Part shown: piece by piece, positions 51,433-59,815 of the stretch
Position numbering within the stretch: position 1 is the first letter of the stretch
Layout of the letters: the number at the start of each line of letters is the position of its first letter
Origin: Myxococcales bacterium
GTDB taxonomy: Bacteria > Myxococcota_A > UBA9160 > SZUA-336
DNA length: 59,815 nt
Reading direction: 5' to 3'
Assembly (NCBI GenBank): GCA_013215565.1
Contig: JABSQV010000030.1
Span: 1-59,815, forward strand
The notes under the pieces: generated by a model
Databases searched by the model: none
What the model was told of the DNA's origin: nothing
Seen by the model: the letters and a program-made list of their open reading frames with translations, nothing else
Program-made: the position numbers and the translations under genes

Positions 51433-52410
51433 TCAGTCGAACTCCAGGGACGGCCGGCTGTGGCTTCCCCGCAGCGCCGGCGTGGTCTCGGCCGGCACGC
51501 AGCCCGGCTCGAGCAGGCCGTCGCACGGAATCTCGGACCATGCGCCGGAGCCCGGGTCGCCACAATCCGGATCGAGATAGCCGTTGCACGGCGCGCCGGC
51601 CGGGACCGCGTCGCCGTACACCGGATCGAGGTCAAGCGCCTCGACCCGTTCGAAGGCAGATTCTCTCAGGTCGCCTTCGGGGCTCGCCGCGATCAGCCGC
51701 AGCAGAATCTGCCGCGCCTCGTGGATGCGCTGCAACTCCGTCAGGGCGTCCGCGAGCTTGGACAGGGTTTCGAGGTGGAGGGTGTGGTCCGGAAACTCGG
51801 TCAGAGCCTCGGTGTAGCGCTTCTGAGCGGCGTAGTAGTTGCCGCGAGAGAGATAGAAGTCCGCGATCTCGATGTCGTGGAGCGCCAGTTGATTCCGCGC
51901 CATCTGAAGCTTCTCCCGGGCGGCGGGCGCGTCGTCGGAGTTCGGATAGCGCTGCAGCAGGACCTCGAACTGCGCGACGGTGTCGAGGGTCGGACCCTGG
52001 TCCTGATCCGGCTCGCGCATCTGCGCGAAGGAGCAGAGGCCGTTCTGATAGATCGCGTAGGGGACGTCTGCGTGTTTCGGGTGGAGTTCCACGAAATCCT
52101 GGTAGTAGCTGGCGGCCTCCTCGTACTTCTGGGTGTCGAAGTAGACGTCGGCGATCTTGAGTTCGGCCAGAGTCGCGTACTGGCTGTAGGGGTAGTTGTC
52201 GATGACCTCCTGAAACAACTCGATCGCCCGCGGGTAATCGACGTCGTGGAAGAAGAGCAGGACGCTCCGCCCGTCGAGCACTTCGAGCGCGCGCGTGTAG
52301 TAGCGTTCCGCTGAGGGAACTTCCTCTTCGGGCGGTAGCGAGGCGCAGCCCGCGACCTGCCACACAGAGACCGCCAGACAGACCCGGGCCGCGATTCGTG
52401 AAAATCTCAT
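51433..52410 (-). CDS. bamD: outer membrane protein assembly lipoprotein BamD, with extra C-terminal domain
   Basis: 325 residues from the ATG at 52410 (AGGTG 3-4 bp upstream); a GTG two codons earlier is possible. The lipobox VAGC places the lipidated cysteine at residue 22. Five TPR-like repeats follow, with YPRAIELFQEVIDNYPYSQY, YEEAASYYQDFVELHPKH, YAIYQNGLCSFAQM and LSRGNYYAAQKRYTEALTEF diagnostic of BamD. An extension beyond the usual 240-260 residues carries two similar cysteine pairs, CNGYLDPDC and CDGLLEPGC. It recruits BamA and helps insert beta-barrel proteins in the outer membrane. Confidence 0.92.
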   Translation of the reverse strand: MRFSRIAARVCLAVSVWQVAGCASLPPEEEVPSAERYYTRALEVLDGRSVLLFFHDVDYPRAIELFQEVIDNYPYSQYATLAELKIADVYFDTQKYEEAASYYQDFVELHPKHADVPYAIYQNGLCSFAQMREPDQDQGPTLDTVAQFEVLLQRYPNSDDAPAAREKLQMARNQLALHDIEIADFYLSRGNYYAAQKRYTEALTEFPDHTLHLETLSKLADALTELQRIHEARQILLRLIAASPEGDLRESAFERVEALDLDPVYGDAVPAGAPCNGYLDPDCGDPGSGAWSEIPCDGLLEPGCVPAETTPALRGSHSRPSLEFD

Positions 52411-52439
52411 AAACACCTGATTTTACTAGGATTTTTAGA

Positions 52440-52468
52440 AGGATATCGCCGGGGTCGGAGGGTGTCAA
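52440..52468 (-). promoter_or_regulatory. promoter of bamD
   Basis: On the minus strand a perfect TTGACA (52468-52463) is followed after 17 bp by TATCCT (52445-52440, 4 of 6). Transcription would start about 20-25 bp before the bamD ATG. Confidence 0.6.
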
Positions 52469-52514
52469 CGCGGCCGGCCGGGCAGCCCGAGGCACGGCGA
52501 TTTCGCCGCCGCGT

Positions 52515-52523
52515 TGCTACAAT
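52515..52523 (+). promoter_or_regulatory. extended -10 promoter of the small gene at 52550
   Basis: TGCTACAAT is an extended -10 element (TGN plus TACAAT, 5 of 6), 27 bp before the next start codon. I see no good -35, which extended -10 promoters can do without. Confidence 0.5.
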
Positions 52524-52549
52524 GCCGACCCCCGAGCGGAGGAGGCGCG

Positions 52550-52831
52550 ATGGCTTTGGACCGGACTTTGGACAAGAGAATTCTAGCTCGCCGTAATGCC
52601 GGGTCGAAGGTTGCAACCGAGTCGGAATTGCCCGACCTCGCCGACCGGATCTTCGAGCCGTCAGAGGAGGAGGTTGAAGCGTTTCGCCTCGCGCTGACGG
52701 AGGAGCAATCGTTGCGTGAGGAGCGTGTCCAGCGCGCGCTCGAGCGCGCCGCGAAGCCGCCCGAGGCGCCGCCGATGCCCGAGATTCCGCTCGACGGATT
52801 GGACGATCTCGATCTGGCCGGCGGCGACTGA
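52550..52831 (+). CDS. hypothetical small acidic protein
   Basis: 93 residues from the ATG at 52550 with a strong GGAGGAGG site and an extended -10 promoter upstream. The protein is charged and helical (PSEEEVEAFRLALTEEQSLR) with an acidic, Pro-rich tail (PEIPLDGLDDLDLAGGD) that resembles a short interaction peptide. I recognise no family. Coding strength comes from the clean initiation signals and position, 31 bp before a CDP-alcohol phosphatidyltransferase. Confidence 0.65.
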   Translation: MALDRTLDKRILARRNAGSKVATESELPDLADRIFEPSEEEVEAFRLALTEEQSLREERVQRALERAAKPPEAPPMPEIPLDGLDDLDLAGGD

Positions 52832-52861
52832 GGTCCGGCCCATGCAGCGGGCGCGCTTTCG

Positions 52862-53494
52862 GTGCTAAAGGAGAGGTTCGGTACGGAGCTCGATGAAAAG
52901 CTGGTGCGCATGCTGCCGTTTCTGGCGCGCACCCGAGTCCGCCCCGACGCACTCACACTGACCGGTGTCGGTGTCTCCTGCGCGGCCGCGGTCGCGTTCG
53001 CCCTGCATCAGCCGTTCGCGGCCGCGTTCGCGATCGCGATCGGGGGGCTCTTCGACGCCTTCGACGGGGTCGTCGCACGCCAGCAGGGCAATTCTTCGAA
53101 GGCTGGCGCGTTCTTCGATGCCTCGATGGACCGCCTGAGCGACATGGTGGTGTTCTGTGGAATCGGGATCGGCATGGCCCGCGACGGGGAGATCGCGAGC
53201 CTGCTGCTGGTGTGGTGGGCGCTGATCGCATCGGTCATGACCAGCTACACGCGCGCCCGGGCCGAAGCGCAGCTCTCGACGCTTTCCGTGGGACTGATGG
53301 AGCGGGCGGAGCGGGTCCTGATCCTGGCGGTCGGGGCGCTGCTCGGCTTCGTGGAAGTCGCGCTCTGGTTGATCGCGATCGGGGCCACGATCACGACGAT
53401 CCAACGGGTGGTCGAGGCACGCCGTCTGCTGCACGTCTTCGAGGAGACCGGGCGGGATCCGACGCGCGTGCGCGCACCCCTCCGGGAGAACTGA
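52862..53494 (+). CDS. CDP-alcohol phosphatidyltransferase family protein
   Basis: 210 residues from a GTG at 52862; the ribosome-binding site is weak. The complete catalytic motif DG-x2-AR-x8-G-x3-D-x3-D is present as DGVVARQQGNSSKAG then AFFDASMD. About six hydrophobic segments follow the pattern of inner-membrane enzymes. It joins a CDP-diacylglycerol-derived phosphatidyl group to an alcohol; phosphatidylglycerophosphate, phosphatidylinositol phosphate and others are all possible. With pgpA it could complete phosphatidylglycerol synthesis, but that is speculation. Confidence 0.9.
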   Translation: MLKERFGTELDEKLVRMLPFLARTRVRPDALTLTGVGVSCAAAVAFALHQPFAAAFAIAIGGLFDAFDGVVARQQGNSSKAGAFFDASMDRLSDMVVFCGIGIGMARDGEIASLLLVWWALIASVMTSYTRARAEAQLSTLSVGLMERAERVLILAVGALLGFVEVALWLIAIGATITTIQRVVEARRLLHVFEETGRDPTRVRAPLREN

Positions 53495-53498
53495 GGCG

Positions 53499-53855
53499 AT
53501 GTCGATCGAGCAGAAGGGGCCCCGCGGCTTCCAGCTGGTGGACGAGGGAGCGGCGCCCGGTGGCCCGGCAGCCGAAGGGCCCATGACCTTCGGCACCTTC
53601 CTGCTCTCTCTCGCGACGTCGGCGCTCGTTCACCTGGGAGAGGGACCTCCCCCCGGCACGCAGGGGCCCGAGACCGGGGCCCCCGATCCGGTCCCGGTGA
53701 ATCTTCCTCTGGCGCACCAGACGATCGAGATCCTGGAACTTCTGAGAGAGAAGACCGACGGAAACCTGGACGAGGACGAGGCCCGTCTGTTCTCGGGCTT
53801 GCTCCACGATCTTCGGATGCGCTATGTCGAGGCGGCCGCGCGCCAGAACCAGTAG
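53499..53855 (+). CDS. DUF1844 domain protein
   Basis: 118 residues from the ATG at 53499, 4 bp after the preceding gene. The DUF1844 pattern is clear: TFGTFLLSLATSALVHLGE, then PVNLPLAHQTIEILELLREK and TDGNLDEDEARLFSGLLHDL. The family is widespread in deltaproteobacteria, Acidobacteria and Planctomycetes and has no known role. It is 11 bp before ispE. Confidence 0.88.
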   Translation: MSIEQKGPRGFQLVDEGAAPGGPAAEGPMTFGTFLLSLATSALVHLGEGPPPGTQGPETGAPDPVPVNLPLAHQTIEILELLREKTDGNLDEDEARLFSGLLHDLRMRYVEAAARQNQ

Positions 53856-53866
53856 CGGGGCCGCGG

Positions 53867-54748
53867 GTGGTTCGGGTTCGCGCGCCCGCCAAGCTCAACC
53901 TGGGCCTCTCGATCCGGCATCGCCGCTCCGACGGCTACCACGAGATCGAGACCGTGTTCGTCCCGCTTCGGCTCTTCGACGCGCTCGAACTCAGGCGGAT
54001 CCCCGGGGGCGCGGTCCGGCTCGCAGCCGTGCACCCGGATCTTCCCGGAGACTCCCGGAATCTGGCCGTCCGGGGTGCCGAGGCGGCGCTCGAGGCACTC
54101 GGGGAGCGGGCCGGAATCGAACTCCGGCTCGAAAAGCGGATCCCGCTCGCCGCCGGGCTCGGCGGAGGCTCCTCGGATGCCGCGGCGGCGATCCGCGGGG
54201 TGGAGGCGCTTCTGGGCCGCGATCTCGGCGCCGGGCGCCGCAGCCGGCTCGCCCTCCAACTGGGCGCCGACGTCCCCTTCTTCCTTGACCCGCGCCCGGC
54301 ACTCGGGACCGGGATTGGCGAGCGCCTGTCGCCGCTCGCGGAGGTGCCCGAGATGTGGTGGCTTCTCGTGATCTTTCCATTCGGGGTCTCGACCTCCGCG
54401 GCGTATCGGGAGGCGGCGCGTGAATTGACGCTCCCCCGGGAGGATTCTAGTATCGCGGCGCTTCTGGGTCCCGGCGGGCTCTGCGCCTCCCCCCGGAACG
54501 ATTTGGAGGCGGTGGCGACCCGGCGTCACCCCGAGATTCGCCAGGCCAGGCAGGCGCTCGAGCGGGTCGGGGTGCGGGTGTTGGGGATGAGCGGTAGCGG
54601 ACCGACGGTCTATGGGAGCTTTCGGAGTCGGGAGGACGCAGAGTCGGGCCGGGAACGGATCGACCTTCCGGCCGGAGCCGAAGCCGTCGTGGTGAGTTCT
54701 CCTGGAAGCGAGGCGGGGGACTGGGGATGGGGCGTAGCCAAGTGGTAA
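53867..54748 (+). CDS. ispE: 4-diphosphocytidyl-2-C-methyl-D-erythritol kinase
   Basis: 293 residues from a GTG at 53867. GHMP-kinase motifs are present: PAKLNLGLSIRHRRSDGYHE (substrate site), the ATP loop IPLAAGLGGGSSDAAAAIRG, and MSGSGPTVYGSF near the end. It phosphorylates CDP-ME in the non-mevalonate isoprenoid pathway. Its last 21 bp are also the 5' part of tRNA-Gln, so the C-terminal GWGVAKW is encoded by tRNA sequence. ispE-prs-rplY-pth is a common deltaproteobacterial order. Confidence 0.94.
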   Translation: MVRVRAPAKLNLGLSIRHRRSDGYHEIETVFVPLRLFDALELRRIPGGAVRLAAVHPDLPGDSRNLAVRGAEAALEALGERAGIELRLEKRIPLAAGLGGGSSDAAAAIRGVEALLGRDLGAGRRSRLALQLGADVPFFLDPRPALGTGIGERLSPLAEVPEMWWLLVIFPFGVSTSAAYREAARELTLPREDSSIAALLGPGGLCASPRNDLEAVATRRHPEIRQARQALERVGVRVLGMSGSGPTVYGSFRSREDAESGRERIDLPAGAEAVVVSSPGSEAGDWGWGVAKW

Positions 54749-54802
54749 GGCACCGGGCTTTGGACCCGGCATGCGCAGGTTCGAATCCTGCCGCCCCAGC
54801 CA
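54728..54802 (+). tRNA. tRNA-Gln (anticodon TTG), CCA encoded
   Basis: The acceptor arm pairs TGGGGCG (54728-54734) with CGCCCCA (54792-54798), the anticodon arm is CCGGG-CTTTGGA-CCCGG, and the T arm is GCAGG-TTCGAAT-CCTGC, followed by G and an encoded CCA. The anticodon TTG reads CAA/CAG glutamine. A U1-A72 weak end pair is normal for tRNA-Gln. It overlaps the ispE 3' end by 21 bp and precedes prs. Confidence 0.95.
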
Positions 54803-54885
54803 GTGCGTGTGGCGGGACGGATCGAGCCATTCGGGATGTTCGGGCGAGCGGGTGACCGGGTGCTGAGAGCGGGGTGGAGGGGTCG

Positions 54886-55833
<948 letters not shown>

Positions 55834-55854
55834 GCGGCGGCCGGAAGGGAAGGC

Positions 55855-56529
55855 ATGCAGCGAGAGTCGCTCGAGATCAGCCTGCGAGATGCCACGGGCA
55901 AGGGCCCAGCCCGGCGCCTGCGTGCCATCGGCAGGGTGCCGGCGGTGGTCTACGGAAGCGGCGTGACGTCGACCAAGATCACGGTCGACGGCCACCGGCT
56001 CGAGGAGGTGCTGCACCACGGCGCGAACATCCTGCTCGACCTCGCGGGTCCGGAGGAGCTGGCGGGGAAGCTGGTCCTGATCAAGGACTGCCACCGGGAT
56101 TCGGTCTCGCAGCGGCTCGTCCACTGTGATTTCTTTTCCGTCGATCTCGCGAAGCCGATTCACATCGGCATCCCGATTCGCCTCGAGGGAAGGCCTGCGG
56201 GAGTCGAGATGGGGGGGGTGCTCGAGCCGCTGATCCGTGACCTGGCGGTGACTTGCCTCCCGCTCGCGATTCCGGACTCGATCGAGTTGGACGTACACGC
56301 CCTCGAGATCGGCGGAGCCATCCACGTGCGGGATCTGGTCCTCCCCGAAGGGGTCGAGACCGAGGTCGATCTCTCGGATACGGTGGTGCACGTGATCGCG
56401 CCGCGCGTCGAGGAAGAGGAGGCGCCGGAAGAGGAGGAACCGGTGGAGGGCGAAGCGCCGCTCGCCGAGGGAGAGGCTGCCCCCGATGCGACTGAGGCAC
56501 CGGCCGAAGCGAAGTCAGATTCCGGCTAG
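55855..56529 (+). CDS. rplY: 50S ribosomal protein L25 (Ctc/TL5 type)
   Basis: 224 residues from the ATG at 55855. The N-terminal L25 domain binds 5S rRNA (SLRDATGKGPARRLRAIGRV, then VVYGSG), and the long Ctc C-terminal domain follows, with LPEGVETEVDLSDTVVHVIA. An acidic, Ala-rich tail (EEEEAPEEEEPVEGEAP) ends it. It lies between prs and pth in the usual order. Confidence 0.96.
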   Translation: MQRESLEISLRDATGKGPARRLRAIGRVPAVVYGSGVTSTKITVDGHRLEEVLHHGANILLDLAGPEELAGKLVLIKDCHRDSVSQRLVHCDFFSVDLAKPIHIGIPIRLEGRPAGVEMGGVLEPLIRDLAVTCLPLAIPDSIELDVHALEIGGAIHVRDLVLPEGVETEVDLSDTVVHVIAPRVEEEEAPEEEEPVEGEAPLAEGEAAPDATEAPAEAKSDSG

Positions 56530-56544
56530 CGTGTTTTCTGCGAG

Positions 56545-57138
56545 ATGCACCTGATTGTGGGACTCGGAAATCCGGGGCGAAGGTACGAGGAGACCCTACA
56601 CAACGCCGGCTTCAAGGTCTGCGATTCGTTCTGCGCGCGTCACCACCTCGGGTCGCCGGCGCGGAAATTCCAGGGGAGCCTTTGGCGCGGGCGTGCCCGC
56701 GATCGCGACGTGGCGGTCCTGCAGCCCGAGACCTACATGAACGCGTCGGGGGATTCCGTCGCGGAAGCGATCCGCTACCTCCCGGTCCGGCCAGAGGAGA
56801 TTCTGCTCGTCTACGACGACATCGACCTCGAGGCGGGCCGGTTGCGAGTCCGGCCCGGAGGCGGACATGGCGGGCACAACGGCGTGCGCTCGGTCATCGA
56901 ACGGATCGGGACCCAGGACTTCGTGCGGCTCCGCGTCGGGATCGGCCGGCGCGAGGGGCGCGATGCGAGCGGCCACGTTCTCGGAAAGCTCGAAGCGGAA
57001 GATAGACATCGGTTCGAGGAGACGATCGAGGCGGCAGTGGACGCCCTCGATACGATCCTCGAGGAGGGAATCGAGCAAGCCATGAACCGATACAACGGTC
57101 CGGCTGATGCCACTCGGGAAGAGGGGGAAGATCGGTGA
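56545..57138 (+). CDS. pth: peptidyl-tRNA hydrolase
   Basis: 197 residues from the ATG at 56545. The start [21 protein letters not shown] holds the catalytic His (in NAG-preceding HNA) and Asn; [28 protein letters not shown] and [14 protein letters not shown] complete the site. It frees tRNA from peptidyl-tRNA that drops off ribosomes. The stop overlaps the hppA start by 4 bp. Confidence 0.97.
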   Translation: MHLIVGLGNPGRRYEETLHNAGFKVCDSFCARHHLGSPARKFQGSLWRGRARDRDVAVLQPETYMNASGDSVAEAIRYLPVRPEEILLVYDDIDLEAGRLRVRPGGGHGGHNGVRSVIERIGTQDFVRLRVGIGRREGRDASGHVLGKLEAEDRHRFEETIEAAVDALDTILEEGIEQAMNRYNGPADATREEGEDR

Positions 57139-59174
57139 ACGAGTATGTGATCGCGGTATTGGCCTCGGGAGTGCTTGCGCTCGTTTTCGCCTGGTTCCGC
57201 GCTCGCGCGGTCGCGCGCGCAGATGTGGGGACGGAGCGGATGGCAGAAATCGCCGGCTACATCCGGGAAGGGGCGATGGCGTTCCTGCGCCGCGAATACA
57301 CGTCGCTGCTGGTGTTCGTCGTCGTCGTCGCGATCCTGCTGGCTGTAGCGAATTACGAGCGCGGAACCTCGTTGGTCGCCGTCTCCTTCCTGGTGGGGGC
57401 GGCCTGTTCCGCGTTGGCTGGATTCTTCGGCATGCGGGTCGCCACGCTCGCGAACGTCCGGACCAGTGCCGCAGCCCGGACCTCACTCTCCCGCGCGCTC
57501 GCCGTCGCGTTTACGGGTGGGAGCGTACTGGGGATGTGCGTGGTGGGTCTCGGCGTGATCGGTCTCTCGGGCCTTTTCCTGGTTTACACCAGCATCTTCG
57601 GTGCGACGGTCTCGGCTGTTCAGAATGACGTGCTAGTGGTGATTGCCGGATTCAGTCTGGGGGCGAGTTCGATCGCGCTCTTCGCGCGTGTCGGGGGCGG
57701 CATCTACACCAAGGCGGCCGACATCGGCGCCGACCTGGTCGGCAAGATCGAGGCCGGGATCCCCGAGGACGATCCGCGCAATCCCGCCTCGATCGCGGAT
57801 GCCGTGGGCGACAACGTCGGAGACGTCGCCGGGATGGGCGCGGACCTGTTCGAGTCCTACGTGGGCGCGATCCTGGCGGCGATGATTCTGGGGATTCCGT
57901 ACGCCAGGTGGATGGGTGTGAGCCAGGACGCACAACTCAACTACGTGATCCTGCCGCTGGTGCTGGCCGGCGTGGGGATCGTGGTCTCGATCGTCGCGAA
58001 CTTCTTCGTTCGGTCCAAGGAGGACGGCAATCCCCAGACCGGGCTCAACCTCGGGATCTGGGGCTCGATCGCGATCATGGCGGCCGTGAGCTATCCGGTC
58101 ATCCAGCAACTCGTGCCGGCGGGCGCGCTGGAGATTTTTCTCGCGATGCTCGTCGGTCTCTTTGGCGGCGGCGGGATCGCGCTGGTGACCGAGTACTACA
58201 CCGCGAGTGGACGCCGCCCCGTAAACGCGATCGCGGAGAGTTCCGAAACCGGCTCCGCGACGAACATCATCGCGGGCCTCGGGATCGGGATGCAGTCGAC
58301 TGCGATCCCGATCCTGATCGTGGCCGCTGCGCTTTATTTCGCCTTCGAACTCGCCCAACTCTACGGAATCGCGATGGCGGGACTTGGCATGCTCTGCACC
58401 GTGGGCATTCAGCTGGCCGTAGACGCTTATGGCCCGATCGCCGACAACGCGGGCGGGATCGCGGAGATGAGCGAACTTCCGGCCGAGGTGCGCGAACGCA
58501 CGGACCGGCTCGACTCGGTCGGAAACACGACGGCCGCGATCGGCAAGGGTTTTGCGATCGGTTCGGCGGCGCTTACCGCGCTGGCGCTCTTCAGCGCGTT
58601 CAAGACGCAGGTCAGGCTCGAGGAACTGGATCTCCTGAAGCCGATCGTGATGGCCGGTGTCTTTGTGGGAGGGATGGTGCCCTTCCTGTTCAGTTCCTTC
58701 TCCATGAAGGCCGTGGGCGATGCCGCGGGCGACATGATCCAGGAGGTCCGGCGCCAGTTCAGGGAGATCCCGGGGCTCATGGAAGGCACGGCCCGGGCGG
58801 ATTACGCGCGCTGTGTCGACATCTCGACCTCGGCCGCGCTTCGCCGCATGATCCTGCCCGGCCTGCTGGCGGTGACGATCCCGGTGGTCGTCGGCTTTAT
58901 CAGCAAGGAGGCGCTCGGCGGACTGCTGGCCGGCGTGACCGTCTCCGGCGTGTTGCTGGCGCTGTTCATGGCCAATGCGGGCGGCGCCTGGGACAACGCC
59001 AAGAAGACCATCGAAGCCGGGGCGTATGGCGGCAAGGGCAGCGATGCCCACAAGGCCGCCGTCGTCGGGGACACCGTAGGCGACCCCTTCAAGGATACAG
59101 CGGGCCCTTCGCTCAACATCCTGATCAAGCTCATGGCCGTCGTGTCGGTGGTGATCGCGCCCCTCATCGTCTAG
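57135..59174 (+). CDS. hppA: membrane-bound ion-translocating pyrophosphatase
   Basis: 679 residues from a GTG at 57135, about 16 membrane helices. The substrate site contains [20 protein letters not shown] and [20 protein letters not shown], and the C-terminal acidic cluster is [27 protein letters not shown], with Ala rather than Lys after GNTT-A, suggests the potassium-dependent subfamily. It hydrolyses pyrophosphate and pumps H+ (or Na+); the ion cannot be settled here. Confidence 0.96.
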   Translation: MNEYVIAVLASGVLALVFAWFRARAVARADVGTERMAEIAGYIREGAMAFLRREYTSLLVFVVVVAILLAVANYERGTSLVAVSFLVGAACSALAGFFGMRVATLANVRTSAAARTSLSRALAVAFTGGSVLGMCVVGLGVIGLSGLFLVYTSIFGATVSAVQNDVLVVIAGFSLGASSIALFARVGGGIYTKAADIGADLVGKIEAGIPEDDPRNPASIADAVGDNVGDVAGMGADLFESYVGAILAAMILGIPYARWMGVSQDAQLNYVILPLVLAGVGIVVSIVANFFVRSKEDGNPQTGLNLGIWGSIAIMAAVSYPVIQQLVPAGALEIFLAMLVGLFGGGGIALVTEYYTASGRRPVNAIAESSETGSATNIIAGLGIGMQSTAIPILIVAAALYFAFELAQLYGIAMAGLGMLCTVGIQLAVDAYGPIADNAGGIAEMSELPAEVRERTDRLDSVGNTTAAIGKGFAIGSAALTALALFSAFKTQVRLEELDLLKPIVMAGVFVGGMVPFLFSSFSMKAVGDAAGDMIQEVRRQFREIPGLMEGTARADYARCVDISTSAALRRMILPGLLAVTIPVVVGFISKEALGGLLAGVTVSGVLLALFMANAGGAWDNAKKTIEAGAYGGKGSDAHKAAVVGDTVGDPFKDTAGPSLNILIKLMAVVSVVIAPLIV

Positions 59175-59278
59175 GATTCCCGCTCGCGCTAGTCTGACCC
59201 CCGGAAGCCTCGGTCCCCGCGTGCCGGCCCCATCGAGGGCCCGGCCGGGCGGGGGCCCGCAGACCAGGAGGATCTTCT

Positions 59279-59815
59279 TTGAGAGAGTACGAACTCGTCT
59301 ACGTGATCCAGCCCGACGCGACCCCTGAGCGGGAGGACGAGATCCACGCACGCGTCGACGGCGCGGTAGAGGGCGGGCAGGGTCGGCCGCTGCTCCTCGA
59401 TGACTGGGGCAAGCGCAAGCTCGCCTACGAGATTCAGAAGTTCCAGAAGGGACATTACTTCCAGCTGAACTTCCTGGGCGACGGGAAGTTCATCCCCGAA
59501 ATTGAGCGCGTGCTCCGGCTGGAGCCCGACGTGCTGCGCTTCCTCTCGGTCCAGATCGACGAGAGCGTGTCGGACGTCGATGCCCGGGTCGAGCGCGCGC
59601 GCGTCGAGCAGGCTGAGCAGGTGCGCAGGCGCGAGGAGCGCGCGCGGCTCGAGGCCGAGCGGGCCGCAGCCGCGGAGCAGGCGCGTCTCGAACGAGAGGC
59701 GGCGGCTGCTGCAGCGGCCGAGGCGGAGGCAGCCAAGGCGAAGGCCGAAGCCGACGCTCCGGCGGAGGCCGAAGCCGATGCTCCGGCGGAGGCAGCCGAG
59801 GCGGAGGCCGAAGCC
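59279..59815 (+). CDS. rpsF: 30S ribosomal protein S6 with long Ala/Glu-rich tail (3' end outside window)
   Basis: The frame opens at a TTG at 59279 with AGGAGGA 6 bp upstream and is still open at the end of the window (179 codons). The S6 core is clear: REYELVYVIQPDATPE, LLLDDWGKRKLAYEIQKFQK, GHYFQLNFLGDGKFIPEIER and LEPDVLRFLSVQID. From about residue 100 it changes into a charged coiled coil (ARVERARVEQAEQVRRREER) and then an Ala/Glu/Lys repeat region. It binds S18 in the small subunit. GC-rich inverted sequences in the leader (59231-59260) could be the S6:S18 autoregulatory RNA, but I cannot confirm this. Confidence 0.94.
   Translation, partial: MREYELVYVIQPDATPEREDEIHARVDGAVEGGQGRPLLLDDWGKRKLAYEIQKFQKGHYFQLNFLGDGKFIPEIERVLRLEPDVLRFLSVQIDESVSDVDARVERARVEQAEQVRRREERARLEAERAAAAEQARLEREAAAAAAAEAEAAKAKAEADAPAEAEADAPAEAAEAEAEA
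59744..59791 (+). repeat. two 24-bp tandem repeats in the rpsF tail
   Basis: GCCGAAGCCGAYGCTCCGGC plus GGAG occurs twice in a row with one base difference (C/T), encoding AEADAPAE twice. Similar GCCGAGGCGGAG units flank it, so the tail probably grows and shrinks by slippage. Confidence 0.8.

Overview
The window is 59.8 kb of GC-rich chromosome, densely packed with about 56 protein genes and one tRNA. I see no insertion sequence, prophage or CRISPR array. The gene content points to a diderm (LolA, BamD, Lgt), aerobic, twitching (PilT) bacterium of the former deltaproteobacterial area, such as Myxococcota or a Binatota-like lineage. A TIGR02266-type PilZ protein, ETF:quinone oxidoreductase, a class II (B12) ribonucleotide reductase and an F420:NADP oxidoreductase support this. 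The placement is inference; no rRNA is present.

Region 1 (1-9.4 kb) holds a partial methyltransferase and a conserved nuclease-like hypothetical, then a minus-strand block. In transcription order the block encodes an M20 peptidase, arginine succinyltransferase (AstA), succinylglutamate semialdehyde dehydrogenase (AstD) and a DDAH-type guanidine-modifying enzyme. These four overlap at their starts and stops and look like a variant arginine succinyltransferase pathway. They are followed by an amidohydrolase, a cytochrome P450 and a glutathione peroxidase. The peroxidase has an in-frame UGA at the catalytic position followed by a bacterial SECIS hairpin, so it is a selenoprotein.

Region 2 (9.4-33.7 kb) is mixed housekeeping: DUF971, NpdG, a membrane MutS homologue, an FATP-like ligase with an eroded P-loop, NrdJ behind two NrdR boxes, ETF-QO with an MFS carrier, Lgt, a CCA-adding-type enzyme, a patatin, a lytic transglycosylase, MoaC, RadC, PilZ, SSB, UppP, FtsK and LolA.

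Region 3 (33.7-41.2 kb) is a complete bacterial proteasome/pupylation locus: mpa/arc, dop, pup, prcB, prcA, pafA and a small membrane coiled-coil gene. It follows a 505-bp AT-richer leader with a sigma70-like promoter and is visibly lower in GC than its flanks. Pup ends in GGE, so it needs no deamidation. PafA would ligate it to substrates, Mpa would unfold the tagged proteins into the PrcAB core, and Dop would remove or recycle the tag.

Region 4 (41.2-59.8 kb) holds cell-envelope and information-processing genes: mreB, then mltG-ruvX on the minus strand, pgpA-cinA-thpR-recA, pilT, alaS, bamD (minus strand), a CDP-alcohol phosphatidyltransferase, a DUF1844 gene, ispE overlapping tRNA-Gln, prs, rplY, pth, hppA, and rpsF running off the end of the window.
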